DNA of 64,000 nucleotides, taken from Euonymus europaeus. Its lineage: Eukaryota > Streptophyta > Magnoliopsida > Celastrales > Celastraceae. The number at the start of each line of letters is the position of its first letter. The first letter of the stretch is position 1. The translations under genes were made by a program, and so were the position numbers. Below the pieces are notes generated by a model, which did not search any database, was not told the DNA's origin, and worked only from the letters and a program-made list of their open reading frames with translations. This document shows, one piece after another, positions 1 to 11,733 of this stretch. The stretch spans positions 9,446,501 through 9,510,500 of the forward strand of contig OY756967.1 of NCBI GenBank assembly GCA_963580455.1, written 5' to 3'.

Positions 1-850
1 AAGCTCATTTTCGTAAAATTTAACATAGAAGAACAATAAAAAGTATACGCCGAGCAACTTTGATAGTCCGAAGTTCCTCAACTCTCTCTATGGAGGAGCT
101 TTTAACGGTTTTTGTCCATTTGTCATAGAAAGTTGGTGTTTTCGCATCGAAATAATCTTGGAAGCTCATTTTCGTAGAATTTAACATAGAAGAACAATAC
201 AAAGTATACACCGAGCAACTTTGATGTTTCGAAGTTGCTCAACTCTCTCTATGGAGGGGCTTTTCAAGGTATTGTCCATTTGTCATAGAAAGTTGGTCTT
301 TTGCCATCGAAATTATCTGGGAAGCTTATACTCATAAAGTTTGACATAGAAGAACATTAAAAAGTGTACATCGAGCAACTTTGATAGTCCGAAGTTGCTC
401 AACTCTCTCTATGGAGGAGCTTTTAACGGTTTTTGTCAATTTGTCATAGAAATTTGGTGTTTTGGCATCGAAATAACCCTGGAAACTCATTTTCATAAAA
501 TCTAACATAGAAGAACAATAAAAAGTGTACACCGAGCAACTTTGATTGTCCGAAGTTGCTCTACTCTCTCTATAGAGGAGCTTTTAATGGTTTTGTCCTT
601 TTGTCATAGAAAGTTGCTGTTTTGGCATCGAAATAATCTAGGAAGCTTATACTCAGAAAATTTGACATAGAAGAACAATAAAAAGTATACACCGAGCAAC
701 TTTGATGTTCCGAAGTTGCTCAACTCTCTCTATGGAGGAGCTTTTCAAGGTATTGTCCATTTGTCATAGAAAGTAGGTCTTTTGCCATCGAAATAATCTT
801 GGAAGCTTATATACTCATAAGATTTGACATAGAAGAACATTAAAAAATGT

Positions 851-929
851 ACACCGAGCAACTTTGATAGTCCGAAGTTGCTCAACTATTTCTATGGAAG
901 TGTTTTTAATGGTTTTGTCCATTTTTCGT
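851..929. repeat. Truncated monomer (79 bp)
   Basis: The landmark ACACCGAGCA occurs at 851 and again at 930, only 79 bp later instead of about 160. The sequence runs from GTTTTGTCCATTTTTC directly into GTACACCGAG, so about 81 bp (the CATAGAAAG...AATAAAAA part) is missing. The same junction is seen at 1,250-1,328, so this short monomer was made once and then duplicated. Confidence 0.9.
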
Positions 930-1249
930 ACACCGAGCAACTTTTATAGTCTGAAGTTGCTCAACTCTCTCTATGGAGGAGCTTTTAACGGTTTTGTCCA
1001 TTTTTCATAGAAAGTTGGTGTTTTCGGATCGAAATCATCCTGGAAGCTCATTTTCGTAAAATTTAAAATAAAAGAACAATAAAAAGTGTACACCGAGCAA
1101 CTTTGATTGTCCGAAGTTGCTCAACTCTCTCTATGGAGGAGCTTTTAGCGGGTTTGTCCATTTGTCATAGAAAGTTGGTGTTTTGGCATCGAAATAATCC
1201 TGGAAGCTCATTTTCGTAAAATTTAACATAGAATAACAATAAAAAGTGT

Positions 1250-1328
1250 ACACCGAGCGACTTTGATTATCCGAAGTTGCTCAACTATTTCTATGGAAGT
1301 GTTTTTAATGGTTTTGTCCATTTTTCGT
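1250..1328. repeat. Truncated monomer (79 bp), second copy
   Basis: Same junction as the short monomer at 851-929: the dyad landmark starts at 1,250 and recurs at 1,329. The copies lie 399 bp apart, with two full monomers between them. Both also share the unusual CTATTTCTATGGAAGTG variant just upstream of the junction. The flanks have since diverged, so the duplication is not recent. Confidence 0.9.
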
Positions 1329-3444
1329 ACACCGAGCAACTTTTATAGTCCGTTGTTGCTCAACTCTCTCTATGGAGGAGCTTTTAACTGTTTTGTCCTT
1401 TTGTCATAGAAAGTTGGTGTTTTGGCATCGAAATAACACTGGAAGCTCATTTTCATAAAATTTAACAGAAAAGAACAATAAAAAGTGTACACCGAGCAAC
1501 TTTGATTGTCCGAAGTTACTCAAATCTCTCTATGGAGGAGCTTTTAACGGTTTTGTCCATTTGTCATAGAAAGTTGCTGTTTTGGCATCGAAATAATCTT
1601 GAAAGCTTATACTCATAAAATTTGACATAGAAGAACAATAAAACGTGTACACCGAGCACCTTTGATGGTCCTAAATTGGTCAACTCTCTCTATGAAGGAA
1701 CTTTTTACAGTTTTCTCCGTTTGTCATAGAAACTTGGGATTTTGGCATCGAAATAATCTAGGAAGCTTATACTCATAAAATTTTACATAGAAGAACAATA
1801 AAAAGTATACACCGAGCAACTTTGATGTTCCAAAGTTGCTCAACTCTCTCTATGAAAGAGCTTTTCAAGGTATTGTCCATTTGTCATAGAAAGTTGGTCT
1901 TTTTCCATCGAAATAATCTTGGAAGCTTATACTCATAAAATTTGACATAGAAGAACATTAAAAAGTGTACACCGAGCAACTTTGATAGTCCGAAGTTGCT
2001 AAACTCTCTCTATGGAGAAGCTTTTAATGGTTTTGTCCATTTGTCATAGAAAGTTGGTCTTTTTCCATCGAAATAATCTTGGAAGCTTATACTCATAAAA
2101 TTTGGCATAGAAGAACAATAAAAAGTATACACCGAGCAACTTTGATAGTCCGAAGTTGCTCAACTCTCTCTATGGAGGAGCTTTTAACAGTTTTAATCCA
2201 TTTGTCATAGAAAGTTGGTGTTTTGGCATCGAAATAACCCTGGAAGCTCATTTTCGTAAAATATAACATAGAAGAACAATAAAAAGTGTACACCGAGCAA
2301 CTTTGATTGTCCGAAGTTGCTGTACTCTCTCTATGGAGGAGCTTTTAACGGTTTTGTCCTTTTGTCAAAGAAAGTTGGTGTTTTGGCATCGAAATAACCC
2401 TGGAAGCTAATTTTGGTAAAATTTAAAATAAAAGAACAATAAAATTTGTACACCGAGCAACTTTGATTATCCGAAGTTCCTCAACTCTCTCTACGGAGGA
2501 GCTTTTAACGATTTTGTCCTTTTGTCACAGAAAGTTGCTGTTTTTGCATCGAAATAACCCTGGAAGCTCATTTTCGTAAAATTTAACATAAAAGAACAAT
2601 AAAATGTGTACACCGAGCAACTTTGATTATCCGAAGTTGCTCAACTCTCACTATGGAGCAGCTTTTAACGGTTTTGTCTACTTGTCATAGAAAGTTAATG
2701 TTTTCGCATCGAAATAATCTTGGAAGCTGATACTCATAAAATTTGACTTAGTAGAACCATATAAAGTGTACACCGAGCAATTTTGATAGTCCGAAGTTGC
2801 TCAACTCTCTCTATGGAGGAGCTTTTATAGGTTCTGTCCATCTGTCATAGAAAGTTGCTGTTTCGGCATCGAAATAATCTTGGAAGCTTATACTCATAAA
2901 ATTTGACATAGAAGAACAATAAAACGTGTACACCGAGCATTTTTTATGGTCCAAAATTTGTCAACTCTCTCTATGAAGGAGCTTTTAACAGTTTTCTCCA
3001 TTTGTCATAGAAACTTGGGATTTTGGCATCGAAATAATCTAGGAAGCTTATACTCATAAAATTTGACATAGAAGAACAATAAAAAGTATACACCGAGCAA
3101 CTTTGATGTTCCGAAGTTGCTCAACTCTCTCTATGGAGGGGCTTTTCAAGGTATTGTCCATTTGGCATAGAAAGTTGGTCTTTTGCCATCGAAATAATCT
3201 TGGAAGCTTATACTCATAAAATTTGACATAGAAGAACATTAAAAAGTGTACATCGAGCAACTTTGATAGTCCGAAGTTGCTCCACTCTCTCTATGGAGGT
3301 GCTTTTAACGGTTTTCGTCCATTTGTCATAGAAAGTTGGTGTTTTCGCATCGAAATAATCCTGGAAGCTCATTTTCATAGAATTTAACATAGAAGAACAA
3401 TAAAAAAGTATACACCGAGCAACTTTGATGTTCCGAAGTTGCTC

Positions 3445-3845
3445 AACTCTCTCTATGGAGGGGCTTTTCAAGGTATTTTCCATTTGTCATAGAAAGTTGG
3501 TATTTTGCCATCGAAATAATCTTAGAAGCTTATACTCATAAAATTTGACATAGAAGAACATTAAAAAGTGTACATCGAGCAACTTTGATAGTCCGAAGTT
3601 GCTCAACTCTCTTTATGGAGGAGCTTTTAACGGTTTTTGTCCATTTGTCATAGAAATTTGGTGTTTTGGCATCGAAATAACCCTGGAAACTCATTTTCAT
3701 AAAATCTAACATAGAAGAACAATAAAAAGTGTACACCGAGCAACTTTGATTGTCCGAAGTTGCTCTACTCTCTCTATAGAGGAGCTTTTAACGGTTTTGT
3801 CCTTTTGTCATAGAAAGTTGTTGTTTTGGCATCGAAATAACCCTG
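3445..3845. repeat. Diverged duplicate of 240-640 (offset ~3,204 bp, 20 monomers)
   Basis: Shared rare variants in the same order tie these segments together: ATGGAGGGGC then TTTTCAAGG, GTGTACATCGAGC, CATAGAAATTTGG, GGAAACTCATTTTCATAAAA and CTCTATAGAGGAG. The offset is about 3,204 bp, near 20 monomers. The two copies differ at scattered positions and in some monomer-end segments, so this is an old duplication. Confidence 0.75.
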
Positions 3846-4611
3846 GAAGCTCATTTTCGTAAAATTTAACATAAACGAACAATAAAAAGTGTACACCGAG
3901 CAACATTGATTGTCCGAAGTTGCTCAACTCTCTCTATGGAGGAGCTTTTAACGGTTTTGTCCATTTGTCATAAGAAAGTTGCTTTTTTGGCATCGCAATA
4001 ATCATGGAAGCTTATACTCATAAAATTTGACATAGAAGAACAATAAAACGTATACACCGAGCATCTTTGATGTTCCGAAATTGGTCAACTCTATCAATGA
4101 AGAAGCTTTTAACTGTTTTCTCTATTTGTCATAGAAACTTGGGATTTTGGCATCAAAATAATCTAGGAAGCTTATACTCATAAAATTTGACATAGAAGAA
4201 CAATAAAAACTGTACACCGAGCAACTTTGATGTTCCGAAGTTGCTCAACTCTCTCTATGGAGGAGCTTTTCAAGGTATTGTCCATTTGTCATAGAAAGTT
4301 TGTCTTTTGCCATCGAAATAATATTGGAAGCGTATACTCATAAAATTTGACATAGAAGAACTTTAAAAAGTATACACCAAGCAACTTTGATAGTCCGAAG
4401 TTGGTCAACTCTCTCTATGGAGGAGCTTTTAACGGTTTTTGTCCATTTGTCATAGAGAGTTGATGTTTTCATATCGAATAATCCTGGAAGCTCATTTTCG
4501 TAAAATTTAACATTGAAGAACAATAAAAAGTATACACCGAGCAACTTTGATTGTCCGAAGTTGCTCAACTCTCTCTATGGAGGAGCTTTTAACGGTTTTG
4601 TCCATTTGTCA

Positions 4612-6165
4612 TAGAAACTTAATGTTTTGGCATTGAAATAATCTTGGAAGCTTATACTCGTAAAATTTGACTCAGTAGAACAATATAAAGTGTACACCGA
4701 GCAGCTTTGATTGTCCGAAGTTGCTCAACTCTCTCTCTAGAGGAGCATTTAACGATTTTGTCCATTTGTCATAGAAAGTTGTTGTTTGGCATCGAAATAA
4801 TCTTGGAAGCCTATACACGTAAAATTTGACATAAAAAAACAATAAAAAGTGTACACCGACCAACTTCAATTGTCCGAAGTTGCTCAACTCTCTCTATGGA
4901 GGAGCTTTTAACGGTTTTGTCCATTTGTCATAGAAACTTAATGTTTTGGCATTGAAATAATCTTGGAAGCTTATACTCGTAAAATTTGACTCAGTAGAAC
5001 AATATAAAGTGTACACCGAGCAACTTTGATTGTCCGAAGTTGCTCAACTCTCTCTCTGGAGGAGCATTTAACGATTTTGTCCATTTGTCATAGAAAGTTG
5101 CTGTTTGGCATCGAAATAATCTTGGAAGCCTATACACGTAAAATTTGACTCAGTAGAACAATATAAAGTGTACACCGGGCAACTTTGATTGTCCGAAGTT
5201 GCTCAACTCTCTCTATGGAGGAGCTTTTAACGGTTTTGTCCATTTGCCATAGAAACTTAATGTTTTGGCATTGAAATAATCTTGGAAGCTTATACTCGTA
5301 AAATTTGACTCAGTAGAACAATATAAATTGTACACCGAGCAACTTTGATTGTCCGAAGTTGCTCAACTCTCTCTCTAGAGGAGCATTTAACGATTTTGTC
5401 CATTTGTCATAGAAAGTTGCTGTTTGGCATCGAAATAATCTTGGAAGCCTATACACGTAAAATTTGACATAAAAAAGCAATAAAAAGTGTACACCGACCA
5501 ACTTCAATTGTCCGAAGTTGCTCAACTCTCTCTATGGAGGAGCTTTTAACGGTTTTGTCCATTTGTCATAGAAACTTAATGTTTTGGCATTGAAATAATC
5601 TTGGAAGCTTATACTCGTAAAATTTGACTCAGTAGAACAACATAAAGTGTACACCGAGCAACTTTGATTGTCCGAAGTTGCTCAACTCTCTCTCTGGAGG
5701 AGCATTTAACGATTTTGTCCATTTTTCATAGAAAGTTGCTGTTTGGCATCGAAATAATCTTGGAAGCCTATACACGTAAAATTTGACTCAGTAGAACAAT
5801 ATAAAGTGTACACCGAGCAACTATGATTGTCCGAAGTTGCTCAACTCTCTCTATGGAGGAGCTTTTAACGGTTTTGTCCATTTGTCATAGAAACTTAATG
5901 TTTTGGCATTGAAATAATCTTGGAAGCTTATACTCGTAAAATTTGACTTAGTAGAACAATATAAAGTGTACACCGAGCAACTTTGATTGTCCGAAGTTGC
6001 TCAACTCTCTCTCTGGATGAGCATTTAACGATTTTGTCCATTTGTCATAGAAAGTTGCTGTTTGGAATCGAAATAATCTTGGAAGCCTATACACGTAAAA
6101 TTTGACATAAAAAAGCAATAAAAAGTGTACACCGAGCAACTTCAATTGTCCGACGTTGCTCAACT
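4612..6165. repeat. Compact HOR: 319-bp dimer within 638-bp tetramer
   Basis: Five dimers of about 319 bp follow each other. Each has one monomer with CTTAATGTTTTGGCATTG, GACTCAGTAGAACAATATAA and CTCTCTCT(G/A)GAGGAGCATTT, and a second starting GCCTATACACGTAAAA. Alternate dimers differ in the second monomer: one form reads GACATAAAAAA(A/G)CAATAAAAAG and the other GACTCAGTAGAACAATATAA. The true repeating unit is therefore 638 bp, visible as offsets 4,672, 5,310 and 5,948. The dimer contains one 159-bp monomer because TGTTTGGC has one T fewer than TGTTTTGGC. About 2.4 tetramer copies are present. Confidence 0.88.
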
Positions 6166-6515
6166 CTCTCCATGGAGGAGCTTTTCATGGTATTGTCCAT
6201 TTGTCATAGAAAGTTGGTCTTTTGCCATCAAAATAATCTTGGAAGCTTATACTCATAAAATTTGACATAGAAGAACATTAAAATGTCTACACCGAGCAAC
6301 TTTGATAGTCCGAAGTTGCTCAACTCTCTCTATGGAGGAGCTTTTAACGGTTTTTGTCTATTTGTCATAGAAAGTTGGTGTTTTCGCATCGAAATAATCC
6401 TGAAAGCTCATTTTCGTAAAATTTAACATAGAAGAAGAATAAAAAGTGTACACCGAGCAACTTTGATTGTCCGAAGTTGCTCTACTCTCTCTATGGAGGA
6501 GCTTTTAACGGTTTT

Positions 6516-7116
6516 GTCCATTTGTCATAGAAAGTTGCTGTTTTGGCATCGCAATAATCATGGAAGCTTATACTCATAAAATTTGACATAGAAGAACAAT
6601 AAAACGTGTACACCGAGCATCTTTGATGTTCCGAAATTGGTCAACTCTATCAATGAAGAAGCTTTTAACTGTTTTCTCTATTTGTCATAGAAAGTTGGGA
6701 TTTTGCAATCGAAATAATCTAGAAAGCTTATACTCATAAAATTTGACATAGAAGAACAATAAAAACTCTACACCGAGCAACTTTCATGTTCCGAAGTTGC
6801 TCAACTCTCTCTATGGCGGAGCTTTTCAAGGTATTGTCCATTTGTCATAGAAAGTTGGTCTTTTGCCATCGAAATAATATTGGAAGCGTATACTCATAAA
6901 ATTTGACATAGAAGAACATTAAAAAGTATACACCGAGCAACTTTGATAGTCCGAAGTTGCTCAACTCTCTCTATGGAGGAGCTTTTAACGGTTTTTGTCC
7001 ATTTGTCATAGAAAGTTGATGTTTTCGTATCGAATAATCCTGGAAGCTCATTTTCGTAAAATTTAACATAGAAGAACAATAAAAAGTATACACCGAGCAA
7101 CTTTGAAAGTCCGAAG
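6516..7116. repeat. Duplicate of 3,960-4,560 (offset 2,556 bp, 16 monomers)
   Basis: Both segments carry CTCTATCAATGAAGAAGC, GGAAGCGTATACTCATAAA and the one-base-short CATATCGAATAATCC/CGTATCGAATAATCC variant in the same order and spacing. The tetramer HOR at 4,612-6,165 lies between the two copies, so expansion of that HOR probably followed or accompanied this duplication. Confidence 0.75.
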
Positions 7117-9970
7117 TTGCTCAACTCTCTCTATGGAGGAGCTTTTCAAGGTATTGTCCATTTGTCATAGAAAGTTGGTCTTTTGCCATCGAAATAATCT
7201 TGGAAGCTAATACCCATAAAATTTGACATAGAAGAACATTAAAAAGTGTACATCGAGCAACTTTGGTAGTCCGAAGTTGCTCAACTATCTCTATGGAGGA
7301 ACTTTTAATGGTTTTGTCCATTTGTCATAGAAAGTTGATGTTTTGTCATCGAAAAAATCCTGGAAGCTCATTTTCGTAAAATTTAACATAGAAGAACAAT
7401 AAAAAGTATACACCGAGCAACTTTGATAGTCCGAAGTAGCTCAACTCTCTCTATGGAGAGCTTTTAACGGTTTTTGTCCATTTGTCATAGAAAGTTGGTG
7501 TTTTCGCATCGAAATAATCTTGGAAGCCTATACACGTAAAATTTGACTTAAAAAAGCAATAAAAAGTGTACACCGAGCAACTTCGATTGTCCGAAGTTGC
7601 TCAATTCTCTCTATGGAGGAGCTTTTCATGGTATTGTCCATTTGTCATAGAAAGTTGGTCTTTTGCCATCGAAATAATCTTGGAAGCTTATACTCATAAA
7701 ATTTGACATAGAAGAACATTAAAAAGTGTACACCGGGCAACTTTTGATAGTCCAAAGTTGCTCAACTCTCTCTATGGAGGAGCTTTTAACGGTTTTTGTC
7801 CATTTGTCATAGAAAGTTGATGTTTTCGCATCGAATAATCCTCGAAGCTCATTTTCGTAAAATTTAACATAAAAGAACAATAAAAAGTGTACACCGAGCA
7901 ACTTTGATTGTCCGAAGTTGCTCAACTCTCTCTATCGAGGAGCTTTTAACGGTTTTTGTCCATTTGTCATAGAAAGTTGGTGTTTTGGCATCGAAATAAC
8001 CCTGGAAACGCATTTTCGTAAAATCTAACATAGAAGAACAATAAAAAGTGTACACCGAGCAACTTTGATTGTCCGAAGTTGCTCTACTCTCTCTATGGAG
8101 GAGCTTTTAACGGTTTTGTCCTTTTGTCATAGAAAGTTGCTGTTTTGGAATCGAAATAACCCTGGAAGCTCATTTTCGTAAAATTTAACATAAAAGAATA
8201 ATAAAAAGTGTATACCGAGCAACTTTGATTGTCCGAAGTTGCTCAACTCCCTATATGGAGGAGCTTTTAACAGTTTTTGTCCATTTGTCATAGAAATTTA
8301 ATGTTTTGGCATTGAAATAATCTTGGATCTTATACTCGTAAAATTTGACTTAGTAGAACAATATAAAGTGTACACCGAGCAACTTTGATTGTCCGAAGTT
8401 GCTCAACTCTCTCTCTGGAGGAGCATTTAACGGTTTTGTCCATTTGTCATAGAAAGTTGCTGTTTGGCATCGAAATAATCTTTGAAGCCTATACACGTAA
8501 AATTTGACATAAAAAAGCAATAAAAAGTGTACACCGAGCAACTTCGATTGTCCGAAGTCGCTCAACTCTCTCTATGGAGGAGCTTTTCGTGGTATTGTCC
8601 ATTTGTCATAGAAAGTTGGTCTTTTGCCATCGAAATAATCTTGGAAGCTTATACTCATAAAATTTGACATAGAAGAACATTAAAAAGTGTACACCGAGCA
8701 ACTTTGATAGTCCGAAGTTGCTCAACTCTCTCTATGGAGGAGATTTTAACGGTTTTGTCCATTTGTCATAGAAAGTTGCTGTTTTGGCATCGCAATAATC
8801 TTGGAAGCTTATACTCATAAAATTTGACATAGAAGAACAATAAAACGTGTACACCGAGCATCTTTGATGTTCCGAAATTGGTCAACTCTATCTATGAAGG
8901 AGCTTTTAACTGTTTTCACTATTTGTCATAGAAACTTGCGATTTTGGCATCGAAATAATCTTGGAAGCTTAAACTCATAAAATTTGGCATAGAAGAACAA
9001 TAAAAAGTGTGCATCGAGCAACTTTGATGTTCCGAAGTTGCTCAACTCTCTCTACGGAGGAGCTTTTCAAGGTATTGTCCATTTGTCATAGAAAGTTGGT
9101 CTTTTCCCATCGAAATAATATTGGAAGCGTATATCCATAAAATTTGACATAGAAGAACATTAAAAAGTATACACCGAGCAACTTTGATGTTATGAAGTTG
9201 CTCAACTCTCTCTATGGAGGAGCTTTTAACGGTTTTGTCCATTTGTCATAGAAACTTAATGTTTTGGCATTGAAATAATCTTGGAAGCTTATACTCGTGA
9301 AATTCAACTTAGTAGAACAATAAAAAGTGTTCACCGAGCAACTTTGATTGTCCGAAGTTGCTCAACTCTCCCTATGGAGGAGCTTTTAACGGTTTTGTCT
9401 TTTTGTCATAGAAAGTTGCTGTTTTGGCATCGAAATTACCCTGGAAGCTCATTTTCGTAAAATTTAACATAAAAGAACAATAAAAAGTGTACACCGAGCA
9501 ACTTTGATTGTTCGAAGTTGCTCAACTCTCTCTATGGAGGAGCTTTTAACGGTTTTGTCCATTTGTCATAGAAACTTAATGTTTTGGCATTGAAATAATC
9601 TTGGAAGCTTATACTCGCAAAATTTGACATAGTAGAACAATATAAAGTGTTCACCGAGCAACTTTGATTGTCTGAAGTTGCTCAACTCTCCCTCTGGAGG
9701 AGCATTTAACGATTTTGTACATTTGTCATAGAAAGTTGTTGTTTTGGCATCGCAATAATCTTGGAAGCTTATACTCATAAAATTTGACATAGAAGAACAT
9801 TAAAAAGTGTACACCGGGCAACTTTTGATAGTCCAAAGTTGCTCAACTCTCTCTATGGAGGAGCTTTTAACGGTTTTTGTCCATTTGTCATAGAAAGTTG
9901 ATGTTTCGCATCGAATAATCCTCGAAGCTCATTTTCGTAAAATTTAACAAAAAAGAACAATAAAAAGTAT

Positions 9971-10078
9971 ACACCGAGCAACTTTGATAGTCCGAAGTTG
10001 CTCAACTCTCTCTATGGAGGAGCTTTTAACGGTTTTTGTCCATTTCTCATAGAAACTTGATGTTTTGGCATCGAAATA
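9971..10078. repeat. Truncated monomer (108 bp)
   Basis: The landmark ACACCGAG occurs at 9,971 and again at 10,079, so this monomer lacks about 52 bp. The junction reads GGCATCGAAATAACACCGAG: the TAA(C) end of one monomer is joined directly to the CACCGAG of the next, skipping the whole variable AAGCTCATTTTC...AAGTGTA segment. A short shared AC at the join is compatible with microhomology or replication slippage. Confidence 0.9.
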
Positions 10079-11733
10079 ACACCGAGCGACTTTGATTGTC
10101 CGAAGTTGCTCTACTCTCTCTATGGAGGAGCTTTTAACGGTTTTGTCCTTTTGTCATAGAAAGTTGCTGTTTTGGCATCGAAATTGCCCTGGAAGCTCAT
10201 TTTCGTAAAATTTAACATAAAAGAACAATAAAAAGTGTACACCGAGCAACTTCGATTGTCCGAAGTTGCTCAACTCTCTGTATGGAGGAGCTTTTAACGG
10301 TTTTGTCCATTTGTCATAGAAACTTAATGTTTTGGCATTGAAATAATCTTGGAAGCTTATACTCATAAAATTTGACTTAGTAGAACAATATAAAGTGTAC
10401 ACCGAGCAACTTTGATTGTCCGAAGTTGCTCAACTCTCTCTCTGGAGGAGCATTTAACGGTTTTGTCCATTTGTCATAGAAAGTTGCTGTTTGGCATCGA
10501 AATAATCTTGGAAGCCTATACACGTAAAATTTGACATAAAAAAGCAATAAAAAGTGTACACCGAGCAACTTCGATTGTCCGAAGTTGCTCAACTCTCTCT
10601 ATGGAGGAGCTTTTCATGGTATTGTCCATTTGTCATAGAAAGTTGGTCTTTTGCCATCGAAATAATCTTGGAAGCTTATACTCATAAAATTTGACATAGA
10701 AGAACATTAAAAAGTGTACACCGAGCAACTTTGATAGTCCATAGTTGCTCAACTCTCTATATGGAGGAGCTTTTAATGGTTTTTGGTCATTTGTCATAGA
10801 AAGTTGGTGTTTTCGCACCGAAATAATCCTGAAAGCTCATTTTCGTAAAATTTAACATAGAAGAACAATATAAAGTGTTCACCGAGCAACTTTGATTGTC
10901 CGAAGTTGCTCTACTCTCTCTATGGAGGAGATTTTAACGGTTTTGTCCATTTGTCATAGAAAATTGCTGTTTTGGCATCGCAATAATCTTGGAAGCTTAT
11001 ACTCATCAAAGTTGACATAGAAGAACAATAAAACGTGTACACCGAGCATCTTTGATGTTCCGAAATTGGTCAACTCTATCTATGAAGGAGCTTTTAACTG
11101 TTTTCTGTATTTGTCATAGGCGATTTTGGCATCGAAATAATCTAGGAAGCTTATGCTCATAAAATTTGGCATAGAAGAACAATAAAAAGTGTGCACCGAG
11201 CAACTTTGATGTTCCGAAGTTGCTCAACTCTCTCTATGAAGGAGCTTTTCAAGGTATTGTCCATTTGTCATAGAAAGTTGGTGTTTTGCCATCGAAATAA
11301 TATTGGAAGCGTATACCCATAAAATTTGACATAGAAGAATATTAAAAAGTATACACCGAGCAACTTTGATAGTCCAAAGTTGCTCAACTCTCTCTATGGA
11401 GGAGCGTTTAACGGTTTTTTTCCATTTGTCATAGAAAGTTGGTGTTTTCGCATCGAAATAATCCTGGAAGCTCATTTTCGTAAAATTTAACATAGAAGAA
11501 CAATAAAAAGTGTACACCGAGCAACTTTGATTGTTCGAAGTTGCTCTACTCTCTCTATGGAGGAGCTTTTATTGGTTTTTGTCCATTTGTCATAGATTGT
11601 TGGTGTTTTCGCATCGAAATAATCCTGGAAGCTCATTTTCGTAAAATTTAACATAGAAGAACAATAAAAAGTGTACACCGAGCAACTTTGATAGTCCGAA
11701 GTTGCTTAACTCTCTCTATGGAGGAGCTTTTAA

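Larger units (their letters stand above)
1..4611. repeat. Heterogeneous left zone of the satellite
   Basis: About 29 monomers, 160 or 161 bp long, of mixed subfamilies with many private substitutions and small indels, including two strongly shortened monomers. Neighbouring monomers differ visibly and no short HOR dominates. Only diverged long-range duplicates are detectable, for example 240-640 with 3,445-3,845. This looks like an older or less actively homogenised part of the array. There is no gene or non-satellite sequence here. Confidence 0.85.
6166..11733. repeat. Mixed monomer zone
   Basis: About 35 monomers of several subfamilies with only loose HOR order. Diverged duplicates are visible, for example the one-base insertion variant GGGCAACTTTTGATAG near 7,731 and again near 9,812 (offset about 2,081 bp, 13 monomers). 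A block near 8,040-8,560 is matched at 17,750-18,270 (offset 9,707 bp), with the shared variants TTTTGGAATCG and GTGTATACCG. A six-base deletion in TTTGTCATAGGCGATTTTGG lies near 11,115. No non-satellite DNA is present. Confidence 0.8.
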
